Shown: positions 25,619 through 34,276 of the stretch, one piece after another
Layout of the letters: each line of letters opens with the position of its first letter
How positions within the stretch are numbered: the first letter of the stretch is position 1
DNA from: SIG701 sp045544955
GTDB taxonomy: Bacteria; Bacillota; Clostridia; Oscillospirales; CAG-272
Direction of reading: 5' to 3'
Length of the DNA stretch: 64,000 nt
Assembly (NCBI GenBank): GCA_045544955.1
Contig: JAZPZY010000043.1
Location: 1-64,000, forward strand
Notes under the pieces: generated by a model
The model's input: only the letters and a program-made list of their open reading frames with translations
Databases searched by the model: none
Told to the model about the DNA's origin: nothing
Program-made: the position numbers and the translations under genes

Positions 25619-26524
25619 TTATTTCAGCCCCAAGAGCTTCTCCGCGTTGCCGCGGCAGATCTTGTAGTAGGCGTCCTCTGAGATGTGTCCGTTGTCTACG
25701 GCGTCGTCCAGGAAGGGACTGAGTTTTGCAAGCTGGGATTTCTTTACCCGCTCTATATTGCCGGTGCAGATATCCGTGCCGAAGAACAGCCGGTCTTTGA
25801 ATTCCTCAAGGAAGGCATAGCCGAATTCGGGATCCCGCATGATGGCGTTGGCACCGCTGTCGGCGGACAAATCGCCGCACAGATTCGGATATTTACGCAT
25901 CAGCTCCGGGATACGTCCGCCCGGTGCCACCTTGCCCTTGGGATAGCCGCCCCGGGTTTCCGGGGTGATGTCACCGCTGATCTCCGCCCAGAATTTCTGG
26001 GAATGCCCAAGAAAGCGAAGCTTCGGGAACATGCCAAGGACCTTTTCCATACGGGGCAGGCCGATCTCGTCCACGAGACCGTAATCATTGCCCATGTTGC
26101 CCAGATGGAAGATCACGGGCATATCGTATTTCTCACAGTAGGAGAAAAGATTCAGCATCTTCGGATCGTCAAAATATACGTTGCAGCAAAGCTCGCCCAC
26201 GCCCTTGGCACCCACAGATTTGTAGTATTCGATCAAGTGACTGAAATCTGTTTTATCGGAATTGGAAACCATGCGAGGGTCAATGTTGCAGAACCAGCTG
26301 AAATTATCGGGATATTTTTCCACCATCATTTTCGTTTCCCGGTTGCCGATCTGCTCGCTGGTTGCCTCCACGCCGATTTCCGGCAGGGTTACGGTTCGTT
26401 CAATGCCGAGAAATGCATTGATCGCCATCATTTCCGCGGGAGTAGGGAAGTGGTCGCCGCCCGGGCGAAGAATACCTACCTCGGGGATGACGTGTGCATG
26501 CATGTCAATTTTCTTTACGCGCAT
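25619..26524 (-). CDS. Amidohydrolase-family metal-dependent hydrolase B (PF04909 type)
   Basis: The 301-aa paralogue of the amidohydrolase at 23357. Metal-binding residues are in IDMHAHVI, IFHLGNMG, FLGHSQKFWAE and LFFGTDICTG. The ends are almost the same in both (MRVKKIDMHAH; AYYKICRGNAEKLLGLK), while the first barrel loops differ. The equal length suggests a tandem duplication followed by specialisation for two related substrates or two steps of one pathway. An AGAGGAGG-like SD precedes the start. Confidence 0.85.
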   Translation of the reverse strand: MRVKKIDMHAHVIPEVGILRPGGDHFPTPAEMMAINAFLGIERTVTLPEIGVEATSEQIGNRETKMMVEKYPDNFSWFCNIDPRMVSNSDKTDFSHLIEYYKSVGAKGVGELCCNVYFDDPKMLNLFSYCEKYDMPVIFHLGNMGNDYGLVDEIGLPRMEKVLGMFPKLRFLGHSQKFWAEISGDITPETRGGYPKGKVAPGGRIPELMRKYPNLCGDLSADSGANAIMRDPEFGYAFLEEFKDRLFFGTDICTGNIERVKKSQLAKLSPFLDDAVDNGHISEDAYYKICRGNAEKLLGLK

Positions 26525-26560
26525 GAGAAAAACCTCCTCTGAACGTGAGAGTTTCTTTCG

Positions 26561-27592
26561 TTAATCCAGATATATCGTCTTGCCGGTTTTGGAGGATTCG
26601 TAGATGGACGTGATCAAGCGGATGGCGTTTCTTCCGTCCTCGAAGGAAGAGGTGAGCGGTGCATCGTCCCGTACGGCACGAACCATTTCCTCAATGTGGG
26701 GCACGTGCTCGGAGAAATCAATGTTCAAGGGGGTGGAAGCACCGGAGTTTTTTGCCTTGCCGATCTCGACACCGGCAGGAATCTCCTCGCCTTCGATGTT
26801 CCATTCGCTGAACGAATTTTCCGTGATGCCCACGGTGCCCTTGGTACCGGATACCACGAAATTGCGGGGATAGCCGGGATATACGGAAGTAGTGCCCTGA
26901 ATCAGACCCAGTGCACCGTTTTCGTATTCCACAACGGCAGCCGCCGTATCCTCCGTTTCAATGTTTCTTGCCAGCGTGCGGGTCAGACCGTGTACGGATT
27001 TTACCTTGCCCATGATGGACAGAAGGATGTCGATGCCGTGGATGCCCTGATTCATCAGGGCACCGCCGCCGTCGTGCTTCCAGGTGCCTCGCCAGGGGCT
27101 TTCCTGATAGTATTCCGGCGAACGGTAGTACTTCATGGTAAGATCGGCGGTGACAACCCGTCCGAGCCGTCCGTCGGCTACCAGCTTTTTCAGCGTTTTG
27201 GAGGTGTCCAGAAAACGGCACTGAGAAACCACGCTTGCCTTTACGCCCTGCTTTTTGGCTTCCGAAATCAGAAGATCGCAATCCTCCACGCTCAAAGCCA
27301 GCGGCTTTTCCACCAGTACGTGCTTGCCGGCCTGAATGACTTCCAAAGCGTTATGTGCATGGAATCCGCTGGGCGTGCAGATGCACACGATATCTACCTT
27401 GTCCGAGGCAAGCATCTCTTCCACGGAACGAAAAGGCGTGCCGCCGAATTTCTGACAGAACTTCTGTGCATTTTCTTCATGTACATCTGTGGCACCGGCC
27501 AGAAAGGCGCCTTCCGTGTGGAGAATGGCCTGTGCGTGATGGGCGGAGATGAATCCGCAGCCGATAATACCGAATCCTAATTTCTTTTCCAT
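26561..27592 (-). CDS. Gfo/Idh/MocA-family sugar dehydrogenase
   Basis: A 343-aa NAD(P)-dependent oxidoreductase. The Rossmann motif is GIIGCGFISAHHAQ at the N-terminus, the catalytic Lys lies in HVLVEKPLALS, and the C-terminal alpha/beta domain has GGGALMNQGIHGIDILL with the expected GxxxDxxxH-like region. The family oxidises sugars, inositols or their derivatives. It is the first gene of the cluster, directly behind a consensus promoter, which suggests that oxidation is the first catabolic step. Confidence 0.9.
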   Translation of the reverse strand: MEKKLGFGIIGCGFISAHHAQAILHTEGAFLAGATDVHEENAQKFCQKFGGTPFRSVEEMLASDKVDIVCICTPSGFHAHNALEVIQAGKHVLVEKPLALSVEDCDLLISEAKKQGVKASVVSQCRFLDTSKTLKKLVADGRLGRVVTADLTMKYYRSPEYYQESPWRGTWKHDGGGALMNQGIHGIDILLSIMGKVKSVHGLTRTLARNIETEDTAAAVVEYENGALGLIQGTTSVYPGYPRNFVVSGTKGTVGITENSFSEWNIEGEEIPAGVEIGKAKNSGASTPLNIDFSEHVPHIEEMVRAVRDDAPLTSSFEDGRNAIRLITSIYESSKTGKTIYLD

Positions 27593-27643
27593 AAATATCG
27601 TTCCGTTCCTGTTAGTATGTAAAATTTGTCACCGTATAGATAC

Positions 27644-27691
27644 AAGTATAAATGATACTTCATTATACCCTAATATGCTGGGCGGTGTCAA
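27644..27691 (-). promoter_or_regulatory. Consensus promoter with palindromic operator for the dehydrogenase-aminotransferase operon
   Basis: On the minus strand TTGACA (27691-27686) and TATAAT (27667-27662) are 18 bp apart. The palindrome AAGTAT-N5-ATACTT (27644-27660) begins immediately after the -10 box and covers the expected start site, the usual place for a repressor operator. Confidence 0.75.
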
Positions 27692-27732
27692 TTTCACATC
27701 TTGCTATGTTTATGGATTATTTTGCTGTTCTT

Positions 27733-28611
27733 TCACAACTGGGCGGTGGCACGGTATTTGGTGGGAGCCATCCCTTTTTCCTGCTTGAACCGGCGGCTGA
27801 AATACAGTTCGTCCGGGAAGCCCACCGCGGCCGCAATCTGGCTTACGGTAAGTTTGGTGGTCGTCAAAAGCAGGGTGGCTTTGTTCAGCCGCAGTGCGTT
27901 GATGTAGGAAACGGCAGTATACCCCACCACGTTTTTGAAAACGCGGCAGAAATGGTACACGCTCATGCTGCAAAGCTCTGCAAGCGTTGGGATGTCAATG
28001 TTTTCGGTGTAGTGAAAATAAATATAATTCAGAGCCGGACGGATGCGTTCCCCGTGCTGCTTCAGCACAGGGGTGTCCACCGTATGCTTGTCATCTTTTA
28101 CGGCGTGCAGAAGAAGCAGAGAATACAAGAGAGCAATATAGGATTCTATCTGCACCTCATGCTCCTCAGGATGATGGATAAGTTGCTCAAACAAATCGGT
28201 GAATACCCGGTTTACCTCCGGGCAATTCGACAGGATTCTCTGAAAGAAATACTTACCCTCGAACAGTTCCGTGTATCGGGCGGTAAGGGAAGGCGCGAAG
28301 GGAAAATCCGGTGACAGCATCAGACAGTAGTAGCGGAGTTCGTCATTGCCGTGCAGACGAAGGCCGTGGGGTTCGTAGGGATTGATGAGTACCACGTCTC
28401 CGGGGTTTACCACATACAGTTCCGTGCCGCAGAAAACCTCTGCACTGCCTGCGAGAATCAGTTTTGCTTCAAACTGTTCATGCCAGCGGGGAACGTACAG
28501 CCATTCCTCGGCTCCTTCCCGTTTGAAGGAGGATACGTTATACCAGTACGGCTTTGTGTTTTCGTAATTTGCCTCGGTGTATATGTGTTCGTAAGAACCG
28601 TGTTCCGGCAT
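27733..28611 (-). CDS. AraC-family regulator with N-terminal cupin domain
   Basis: A 292-aa transcription factor. The N-terminal part is a cupin-like sensor (VNPGDVVLINPYEPHGLRL). The C-terminal part has two helix-turn-helix motifs (IDIPTLAELCSMSVYHFCRVF and LTVSQIAAAVGFPDELYFSR). The ATG at 28611 is set by AAAGGAG 8 nt upstream; a GTG three codons earlier would overlap the SD. It has its own promoter and sits just upstream of the catabolic operon on the same strand, so it is the likely sugar-responsive regulator. Confidence 0.9.
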   Translation of the reverse strand: MPEHGSYEHIYTEANYENTKPYWYNVSSFKREGAEEWLYVPRWHEQFEAKLILAGSAEVFCGTELYVVNPGDVVLINPYEPHGLRLHGNDELRYYCLMLSPDFPFAPSLTARYTELFEGKYFFQRILSNCPEVNRVFTDLFEQLIHHPEEHEVQIESYIALLYSLLLLHAVKDDKHTVDTPVLKQHGERIRPALNYIYFHYTENIDIPTLAELCSMSVYHFCRVFKNVVGYTAVSYINALRLNKATLLLTTTKLTVSQIAAAVGFPDELYFSRRFKQEKGMAPTKYRATAQL

Positions 28612-28639
28612 GGATACCACTCCTTTCTTAGTTACGATT

Positions 28640-28668
28640 ATTATACAACACTCTTACGGGAAAAGCAA
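28640..28668 (-). promoter_or_regulatory. Promoter of the AraC-family regulator
   Basis: On the minus strand TTGCTT (28668-28663) and TATAAT (28645-28640) are separated by 17 bp, about 30 bp before the ATG at 28611. Confidence 0.65.
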
Positions 28669-28715
28669 CCGTGAGAGAGCAAAAAAAGACAGAAAAGGAC
28701 AAAACAACGAAAATC

Positions 28716-28745
28716 GCCCGTTCTGCACGAAAAAACAGAACGGGC
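28716..28745 (-). terminator. Terminator after the histidine kinase gene
   Basis: A perfect 10-bp stem, GCCCGTTCTG with CAGAACGGGC and a 10-nt loop, followed on the minus strand by a T-rich tract (GATTTTCGTTGTTTT). Confidence 0.7.
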
Positions 28746-28759
28746 ATGGGGAGAGGGCA

Positions 28760-30247
28760 CTACGGGGATATGTGCGGCGATGTTTTATCAGCGTCGGGAG
28801 ATATTTCCGGCAGAGAGAACCAGAACGTGCTGCCCACACCTTCGGTACTGCTGACGCCGAATTTGGCACCGTGAAGAAGAAGAATGTTTTTCACGATGGA
28901 CAGGCCCAGTCCCGTGCCGGTGACGGCACGGCGGTAGTAGTTTTTCACCTTATAGTACCGATCCCAGATCATGGGAAGCTGATCGGCGGGGATTCCCTCG
29001 CCGGTGTCCGTGACCTCTATCCGGCACTGGCCGTCATCACAGATCTGCCGGATGGTGACGCTTTTGTCCTCTCCGGTATAGTTGATGGCGTTGTTTACCA
29101 AATTGTAGATCACCTGCAGAATCTTCGATTCGTCAGCGTAAATATAGGCTTCCCGATCAAAATCGAAGGTGATGCGGTAGCCTTCCTGGGTACGCAGTTT
29201 CTGATACCGGTCCAACGTGTGCCGTACCGTGTTCGTCAGAGAAAGCACGGTGCACTGCAGCGTCTGGGAACCGCCGGAGAGTTTCGACAGATCCAGGATA
29301 TCGTTTACAAGGGCAGTGAGCCGCTCGGTCTCGTCGATGATGATCTGCATGTTTTCCGCCGTCATCTCCCCGGGGATGTCCCGCATTACTTCGCTGTATC
29401 CGGAGATCATGGTCAGCGGCGTGCGGAGATCGTGGGAAATATTGGCCATAAGATCTTTTTGCATGGTATCGATGGAGGAAAGCTCTTTGGCTGCATAGTT
29501 CAGAGCTTCGCCCAGCTCAGCGGTTTCTTTGGACATTCCGCCGTCGAAGTGGACGTCGTAGGATCCAAGGGCCAGTTTGTTCGCCTCCCGGCTCATCTGT
29601 GCGATGGGCTTTGAGATGGCACCGGAAACGAGAACGGCCGTGATCCCTGCCGCCAGAAGAAGAATACCGGAAATGATGCTGAGCTGCAGAATCAGCGTAT
29701 CGGTGGTGGTGCCCACCGGCTCGATCTCGGCGTTCAGCAGGATCAAATATTTTTTATCGCCGTTCTCCGTCATGGTGGAGGTGATGATGCTTTCGGGCAC
29801 CTCGCTTTTAGCGTCAACGGCGGCACCCGTGAGAAAATTACCCCGGATGCGTTCCGTATAAAAGCCGTGTGACAGGGCACCGGCATACAGCCGGTTCATC
29901 ATGGAATCGGAGGCAAGATTGTGCAGAATACAGCTTGCGCGGATGTGTGAATTTACCGAAAGTCTCGCCGTCTGTCCGGTGATCTCATATACGGAGACGC
30001 AGATGCCGGAGGACTGTGCCAGCTTGTCGGAAAGGGAAGAGAGGGAGGGGGAGTCCACGCTCCGGACGAGCCGGGCGGAGACGCGTTTCAGTTCATGGGT
30101 TTTCAGGGAGGCGTACATGGGCTTCAGAAGAAAGATCTGAAATACCCACAAAATGCACAGCGTTACCAGAACGAATACGGAAAGAAGCAGAAAAACGTGC
30201 CGCCGCAGAGGCGGAATGCGGCGGCCCTTGGAAGCGGCTCCGTTCAT
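28760..30247 (-). CDS. Sensor histidine kinase
   Basis: A 495-aa membrane kinase. TM1 is near residues 17-40, an extracytoplasmic sensor region spans about 45-185, TM2 is near 190-210, then a HAMP domain. The H-box is ANISHDLRTPLTMISGYSEVM. The HATPase domain carries the N box (IYNLVNNAINYT), the G1 box (VTDTGEGIP) and the G2 region (GTGLGLSIVKNI). Its start overlaps the stop of the response regulator gene by 4 nt. The stimulus is unknown; M23 and amidase genes nearby suggest the cell envelope, which is inference only. Confidence 0.93.
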   Translation of the reverse strand: MNGAASKGRRIPPLRRHVFLLLSVFVLVTLCILWVFQIFLLKPMYASLKTHELKRVSARLVRSVDSPSLSSLSDKLAQSSGICVSVYEITGQTARLSVNSHIRASCILHNLASDSMMNRLYAGALSHGFYTERIRGNFLTGAAVDAKSEVPESIITSTMTENGDKKYLILLNAEIEPVGTTTDTLILQLSIISGILLLAAGITAVLVSGAISKPIAQMSREANKLALGSYDVHFDGGMSKETAELGEALNYAAKELSSIDTMQKDLMANISHDLRTPLTMISGYSEVMRDIPGEMTAENMQIIIDETERLTALVNDILDLSKLSGGSQTLQCTVLSLTNTVRHTLDRYQKLRTQEGYRITFDFDREAYIYADESKILQVIYNLVNNAINYTGEDKSVTIRQICDDGQCRIEVTDTGEGIPADQLPMIWDRYYKVKNYYRRAVTGTGLGLSIVKNILLLHGAKFGVSSTEGVGSTFWFSLPEISPDADKTSPHISP

Positions 30248-30939
30248 GTCAGACTGCCCGTGTCAAACCGATAGCCCATGCCTCTGAGGGTGACGATAAA
30301 CGAGGCGTACGGTCCCAGACTCTTTCTGAGCAGCTTTATATGGGTGTCCAGCGTGCGGTCATCCCCGAAATAGTCGTATCCCCATACCTCAGAGAGAAGC
30401 TTATCTCTCGAGAGTGCGATGTTTTTGTTTTTCAGCATATAGAAAAACAGATCGTACTCTTTCGGTGACATTTCCACCCGTTTTCCGTCAATATACACGA
30501 TCCGTGCGGTAAGATCTGCACGGAGACCGGAAAGCTCCACGATCTCGTTCTGCGGCGGCGTGTTTTCGGCGGGAACCGATTGGGCACGCTTCAGAATGGC
30601 GTTCACACGCAGCATCAACTCTTTCGGGGAAAAGGGCTTTACCACGTAATCGTCTACCCCTACCTCAAATCCGTTGATCTTGTCGTATTCTTCGCCCCGG
30701 GCACTGAGCATGATTATGGGAATATCGGAGAATTTGCGGATTTCCCGGCAGGCGGAAAATCCGTCCAGTTCCGGCATCATGATGTCGATGATGAGAACGT
30801 CAAACCGCTGTTTCCGGCACAGCTCAACGGCAGTCATGCCGTCGCCGGCCTCCGTGACGCTGTGCCCCTCGTAAGCGGCGTATTTCACGATCAGACGGCG
30901 GATCATTTCCTCGTCGTCTACCACTAAAATGTTATACAT
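30244..30939 (-). CDS. OmpR/PhoB-family response regulator
   Basis: A 231-aa two-domain regulator. The receiver domain has the acidic pair VVDDEE, the phospho-acceptor Asp52 in IIDIMMPELDG and Lys in VVKPFSPKEL. The winged-helix output domain has LSEVWGYDYFGDDRTLDTHIKLLRK. AAAGGAG lies 7 nt before the ATG. It overlaps the kinase gene by ATGA and is its partner. Confidence 0.95.
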   Translation of the reverse strand: MYNILVVDDEEMIRRLIVKYAAYEGHSVTEAGDGMTAVELCRKQRFDVLIIDIMMPELDGFSACREIRKFSDIPIIMLSARGEEYDKINGFEVGVDDYVVKPFSPKELMLRVNAILKRAQSVPAENTPPQNEIVELSGLRADLTARIVYIDGKRVEMSPKEYDLFFYMLKNKNIALSRDKLLSEVWGYDYFGDDRTLDTHIKLLRKSLGPYASFIVTLRGMGYRFDTGSLT

Positions 30940-30981
30940 ATCCGTACTCCTTTTGGGGGAAATATAGGTAAGTGTGGAAAG

Positions 30982-31043
30982 AAAAGCCGATTCCGGACGG
31001 CAAACACGCTTTTCCGTCAGTGTTTCCCTGGGGCGGCTTTTTT
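30982..31043 (-). terminator. Imperfect terminator after the GHL10-amidase gene
   Basis: Distant arms AAAAGCCG (30982-30989) and CGGCTTTT (31034-31041) enclose a secondary hairpin built on CAAACAC and GTGTTT; a T-run follows on the minus strand. Long and interrupted, so only moderate support. Confidence 0.45.
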
Positions 31044-31049
31044 ATAATA

Positions 31050-34000
31050 TCAGCGGATCCATTGCTTCTGTGCCCGGAAATAGGCAAGCACGCCTTCGGC
31101 AATGCCGTCTGCCGCCTTTTCGATTCCGCCGGAAAGCATGAAATCACATTCCTCAGGGGAGGTCATAAATCCAACCTCTACAAGCGTGGAAGGAAATTTC
31201 GGATTCTGGCACATGGCAAGCATCTGTCGGCGTGGTGTGATCTCGTGGCGGAACAGGGAATCGGCTACCGCCTTTGATACGCATTTTGTCAGAAGAACGC
31301 CGGCGTCTGCCCACCACAGGCCCAAAGTGCCTCGTACGGCAGTTATATCCGAAGAATAGTCCATGGAATTGTTGTGTACGGAGATAGAAAGATCCGGCAT
31401 GGCATCAATGAGAAATCCGATCCGTTCCGTCAGAGGAAACGTGCTGTCGTCCCCGCGGGTGAGGATCACCTCGGCCCCCAGTGCAGTCAGCCGTTTTTTC
31501 GCCGCCAGCGTGATGGCGAGATTCAGATCCGCCTCCGTTTCCGTCCGCATGGGGCCGATGGCGCCGGGCTCGGCACCGCCGTGGCCCGCATCCAGCACGA
31601 TGCGGATACCGAGAAGCGGCTGCTCGGACGTTTCGTCCACAGAACGCGGGTTTTTGAGGATCGCCTTTGCCGTTTTGTCTCCGTAAGCAAAATCAAAGCC
31701 GTAAAAATTGTCGCTGTCGTACAGTTCACAGAAAAAACGGACGCAGTTGGCTTTTTGGGGATAGTGTACGGTGACCGCACGGATCAGCGGGTTGTCTGAA
31801 ACGGAAATCTTATCCGGCACGGTGGAAAGATCCACGTTGTAGAGGGACAGTTCAAATATGCCGTCCCGTACCGTGCCGTTGTGGGGAACGTTCTGATCGG
31901 TGCCGAAAGAGATATACGTGTTTTCACCGTCAGAGGTGACGGAGATCCCGGATAGGGAAGCCAGCGGAACGGCTGTGCCTGCGGGCAGCTCCTTTGCCGC
32001 GGACTGCGGCACGTATCCGCCTACGCGGAGCAGATAGAAGCCGTCCGCCTGGGATACGGCGTAGTCCGTCATGCCGGCGGACTGCACGGAAAAATCGTTA
32101 TAGTAGAGGGTGTTTGTCCCCAGCTTCAGCGGCGTGTGATCGGTTGTGATCTGTACCGGCAGAAAGGCTTCTTTGCCCCGCACGCGGATTCTTCCGCCGG
32201 CGGCGGCAGCCGTGTGGCTTTCAAGCGTCGCTGTGAGAATTAAGTCCCCCAGATCGTCGATCTCACCGTCTCTTGCCCGGGGCAGGGGAAAGGTGCCGCT
32301 GTACGTGGCCAAAGCCCAGCCGCTGTTTGCTTTCCCCGGGAAGGAGGTTTGCTTCAGGGTGACGGACTGTCCGTGGAGGATGGCGGTCACCTTCGCACCG
32401 GCAGGGGCTTTGCAGGAAACGGAGAGGGCGGTTCCGCTGTCCTGCATGGTGTCCGCTTGGGGCGTGAGAATCTGCAAAGCAAATTCCGATGCGGTTTCCG
32501 TTTTATTCTGTGCCGTGTCTTTCGGCGGCGTGCCCCGATAGATCACGTGGGTGTACGTGTGCCCGTTCTGCTCAAAAACGAAGGTGTTTTTGCCGGGGGC
32601 AAGATCCACGTACAGGGAGAAGTAACCGCCCCGTGTCCGGCCGACGGGCTGGCCGTTTACGGTCAGCGGCTTGTCCGGCGAGGAGGCACCCAAGAGATAG
32701 GTGCCGGCGGCGTTTACGTACGCACCGAAAGCCGGCGACGTAACCGATACCGACATACCGTTCGGCGAGGGATCGGCGTAGATGATGCTGTCCTCGTAGA
32801 CGTCGGAAAGCTCGTCGGCGATACCGTGGAGATTCCGGCGGATCTCGTCGTAGCCGTAGAAGATGCTGCCCCGGTAGGTCAGCTCACTCCGGGCGTACTG
32901 CACCTGCTCGGAAAGCTCGCCGGCCGGTGAAGTCCATGCATCGTAGTTGTGGGCGGCGTGCGAAATCAGAAGATCCACGCCGGTGCCGTCCAGCATCTGA
33001 TTCCACCAGCGTGCCAGCGTACCAAAGGGGGCACTGGAGGTGGAAAAACGCCAGTAAAGCTGCGGGGCTATGTAGTCCACGTACCCGTCTCTTGCCCAGA
33101 CAATAGGATCGCAGTAAATGGAGGCGTAGGATTCCATACCTTTTGTGGCAGAACCGCCGTTTTTGCCGTCGTCATTCTGCCAGATACCGAAGGGGGCCAC
33201 GCCGAAGGCGACGTTTTCACTGACGCCTTTTACCGCGTCGTAGACCAGTTTTACCATCTCGTTTACGTTCTGCCGCCGCCAGTCGGCGCGTTTCATGCCG
33301 CCGCCGTATTTCTCATAGGAGACGGTGTCGTCAAAACCGGCGGTGATCCCGTCTGCATCCTTCACCGGATACGGATAGAAATAATCGTCAAACAGAATGC
33401 CGTCCACGTTGTATTTTTCCACGATCTCCCGTACGCCGTCCGCTACCAGCTGCCGTACCTCCGGCAGTCCCGGATCAAAGTACAGCCTGCCGTCGGCGTA
33501 GGGTACCGTCCATTCCGGGTGCTCCTTTGCCGGACTGCCGTCGGGAAGGGCTGCGAGATCGTGGGACGGTTTTTCTGCAGAGCCCAGGGAAACACGCAGA
33601 GGATTTACCCAGGCGTGCACGAAAATATTCTGCTGATGGGCAGTGTCGATCAGGTATTTCAGTGGATCGAAGGTCAGCTTTCCGTTTGCGGAAAGTGCCC
33701 TTGAAACGGGAAACAGGGACGACTCGTACAGTGCGTCTGCCGCCGGACGCACCTGAAAATAGACCGTATTCAGTCCGGCCTCCGCCGCCGTTTTGAGAAT
33801 AGCGTCCAGTTCCGCCTTCAGTGCGGCGGCAGACAGATTGGATTTTGAGGGGTAATCAATGTTGTAAACCGTGGCGATATATACGCCCCGCACTTCGCTT
33901 GCCGGATCAATAATGGCACGCAGCGGCGTCGCCTCCTCTGGGAAAGGGCAGGGGGCGAGGGCACCGCTCGGCAGATCGGTGTTCTTGTTTGCACAGGCGG

Positions 34001-34082
34001 ACAGCAGGATCAGCATCAGACAGAGGAGGCATGGCAGAGCCAAACGCCCGGCGTGCGTTTTTTTCGTACGGTAAAACGGCAT
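31050..34082 (-). CDS. Lipoprotein with GHL10 glycosidase-like and Amidase_3 domains
   Basis: A 1010-aa secreted lipoprotein (lipobox ending at Cys30 in LLSAC). Residues about 60-400 form a glycosyl-hydrolase-like 10 domain (RGVYIATVYNIDYPSK, VYFQVRPAADALY, FVHAWVNPLR, DGILFDDYFYP). Beta-rich linker domains follow to about 810. The C-terminus is an N-acetylmuramoyl-L-alanine amidase (IVLDAGHGGAEPGAIG, SISVHNNSMD, STLVEVGFMTSPEE). One chain thus joins a putative glycan hydrolase to a peptidoglycan amidase. The ATG at 34082 was chosen because GGGAG lies upstream and a signal peptide follows directly. Confidence 0.85.
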   Translation of the reverse strand: MPFYRTKKTHAGRLALPCLLCLMLILLSACANKNTDLPSGALAPCPFPEEATPLRAIIDPASEVRGVYIATVYNIDYPSKSNLSAAALKAELDAILKTAAEAGLNTVYFQVRPAADALYESSLFPVSRALSANGKLTFDPLKYLIDTAHQQNIFVHAWVNPLRVSLGSAEKPSHDLAALPDGSPAKEHPEWTVPYADGRLYFDPGLPEVRQLVADGVREIVEKYNVDGILFDDYFYPYPVKDADGITAGFDDTVSYEKYGGGMKRADWRRQNVNEMVKLVYDAVKGVSENVAFGVAPFGIWQNDDGKNGGSATKGMESYASIYCDPIVWARDGYVDYIAPQLYWRFSTSSAPFGTLARWWNQMLDGTGVDLLISHAAHNYDAWTSPAGELSEQVQYARSELTYRGSIFYGYDEIRRNLHGIADELSDVYEDSIIYADPSPNGMSVSVTSPAFGAYVNAAGTYLLGASSPDKPLTVNGQPVGRTRGGYFSLYVDLAPGKNTFVFEQNGHTYTHVIYRGTPPKDTAQNKTETASEFALQILTPQADTMQDSGTALSVSCKAPAGAKVTAILHGQSVTLKQTSFPGKANSGWALATYSGTFPLPRARDGEIDDLGDLILTATLESHTAAAAGGRIRVRGKEAFLPVQITTDHTPLKLGTNTLYYNDFSVQSAGMTDYAVSQADGFYLLRVGGYVPQSAAKELPAGTAVPLASLSGISVTSDGENTYISFGTDQNVPHNGTVRDGIFELSLYNVDLSTVPDKISVSDNPLIRAVTVHYPQKANCVRFFCELYDSDNFYGFDFAYGDKTAKAILKNPRSVDETSEQPLLGIRIVLDAGHGGAEPGAIGPMRTETEADLNLAITLAAKKRLTALGAEVILTRGDDSTFPLTERIGFLIDAMPDLSISVHNNSMDYSSDITAVRGTLGLWWADAGVLLTKCVSKAVADSLFRHEITPRRQMLAMCQNPKFPSTLVEVGFMTSPEECDFMLSGGIEKAADGIAEGVLAYFRAQKQWIR

Positions 34083-34179
34083 ATTTTTCTCCCTGTAAAT
34101 AATCGTCTGTGAAGGCTTGTCAGAATGTTTTCTCATCTAAAGATATGCACGGGACGCCGCAGATAGTCCCTTTGATTAT

Positions 34180-34207
34180 ATCATACCATACGCCCCGTCG
34201 AAATCAA
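34180..34207 (-). promoter_or_regulatory. Promoter of the GHL10-amidase gene
   Basis: On the minus strand TTGATT (34207-34202) and TATGAT (34185-34180) are 16 bp apart. A second TATAAT overlaps four bases further, so the start site may be shared between two -10 registers. Confidence 0.5.
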
Positions 34208-34242
34208 GTGCTTTTCTGTGAATAAACACAAAATAAAGAAGA

Positions 34243-34270
34243 AAAGATGCCGCAGATTTGCGGCATCTTT
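34243..34270 (-). terminator. Terminator after the M23 peptidase gene
   Basis: A perfect 12-bp stem (AAAGATGCCGCA with TGCGGCATCTTT, 4-nt loop) starts 6 nt after the stop, followed on the minus strand by TCTTCTTTATTTT. Confidence 0.85.
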
Positions 34271-34276
34271 GTGGTG

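Noticed and set aside
20192..28620. The whole 20-28.6 kb region as one integrated mobile element carried by the recombinase
   Set aside because: No second cotJC half, no phage or conjugation genes and no matching att copy were seen; the catabolic operon has its own terminator between it and the recombinase unit.
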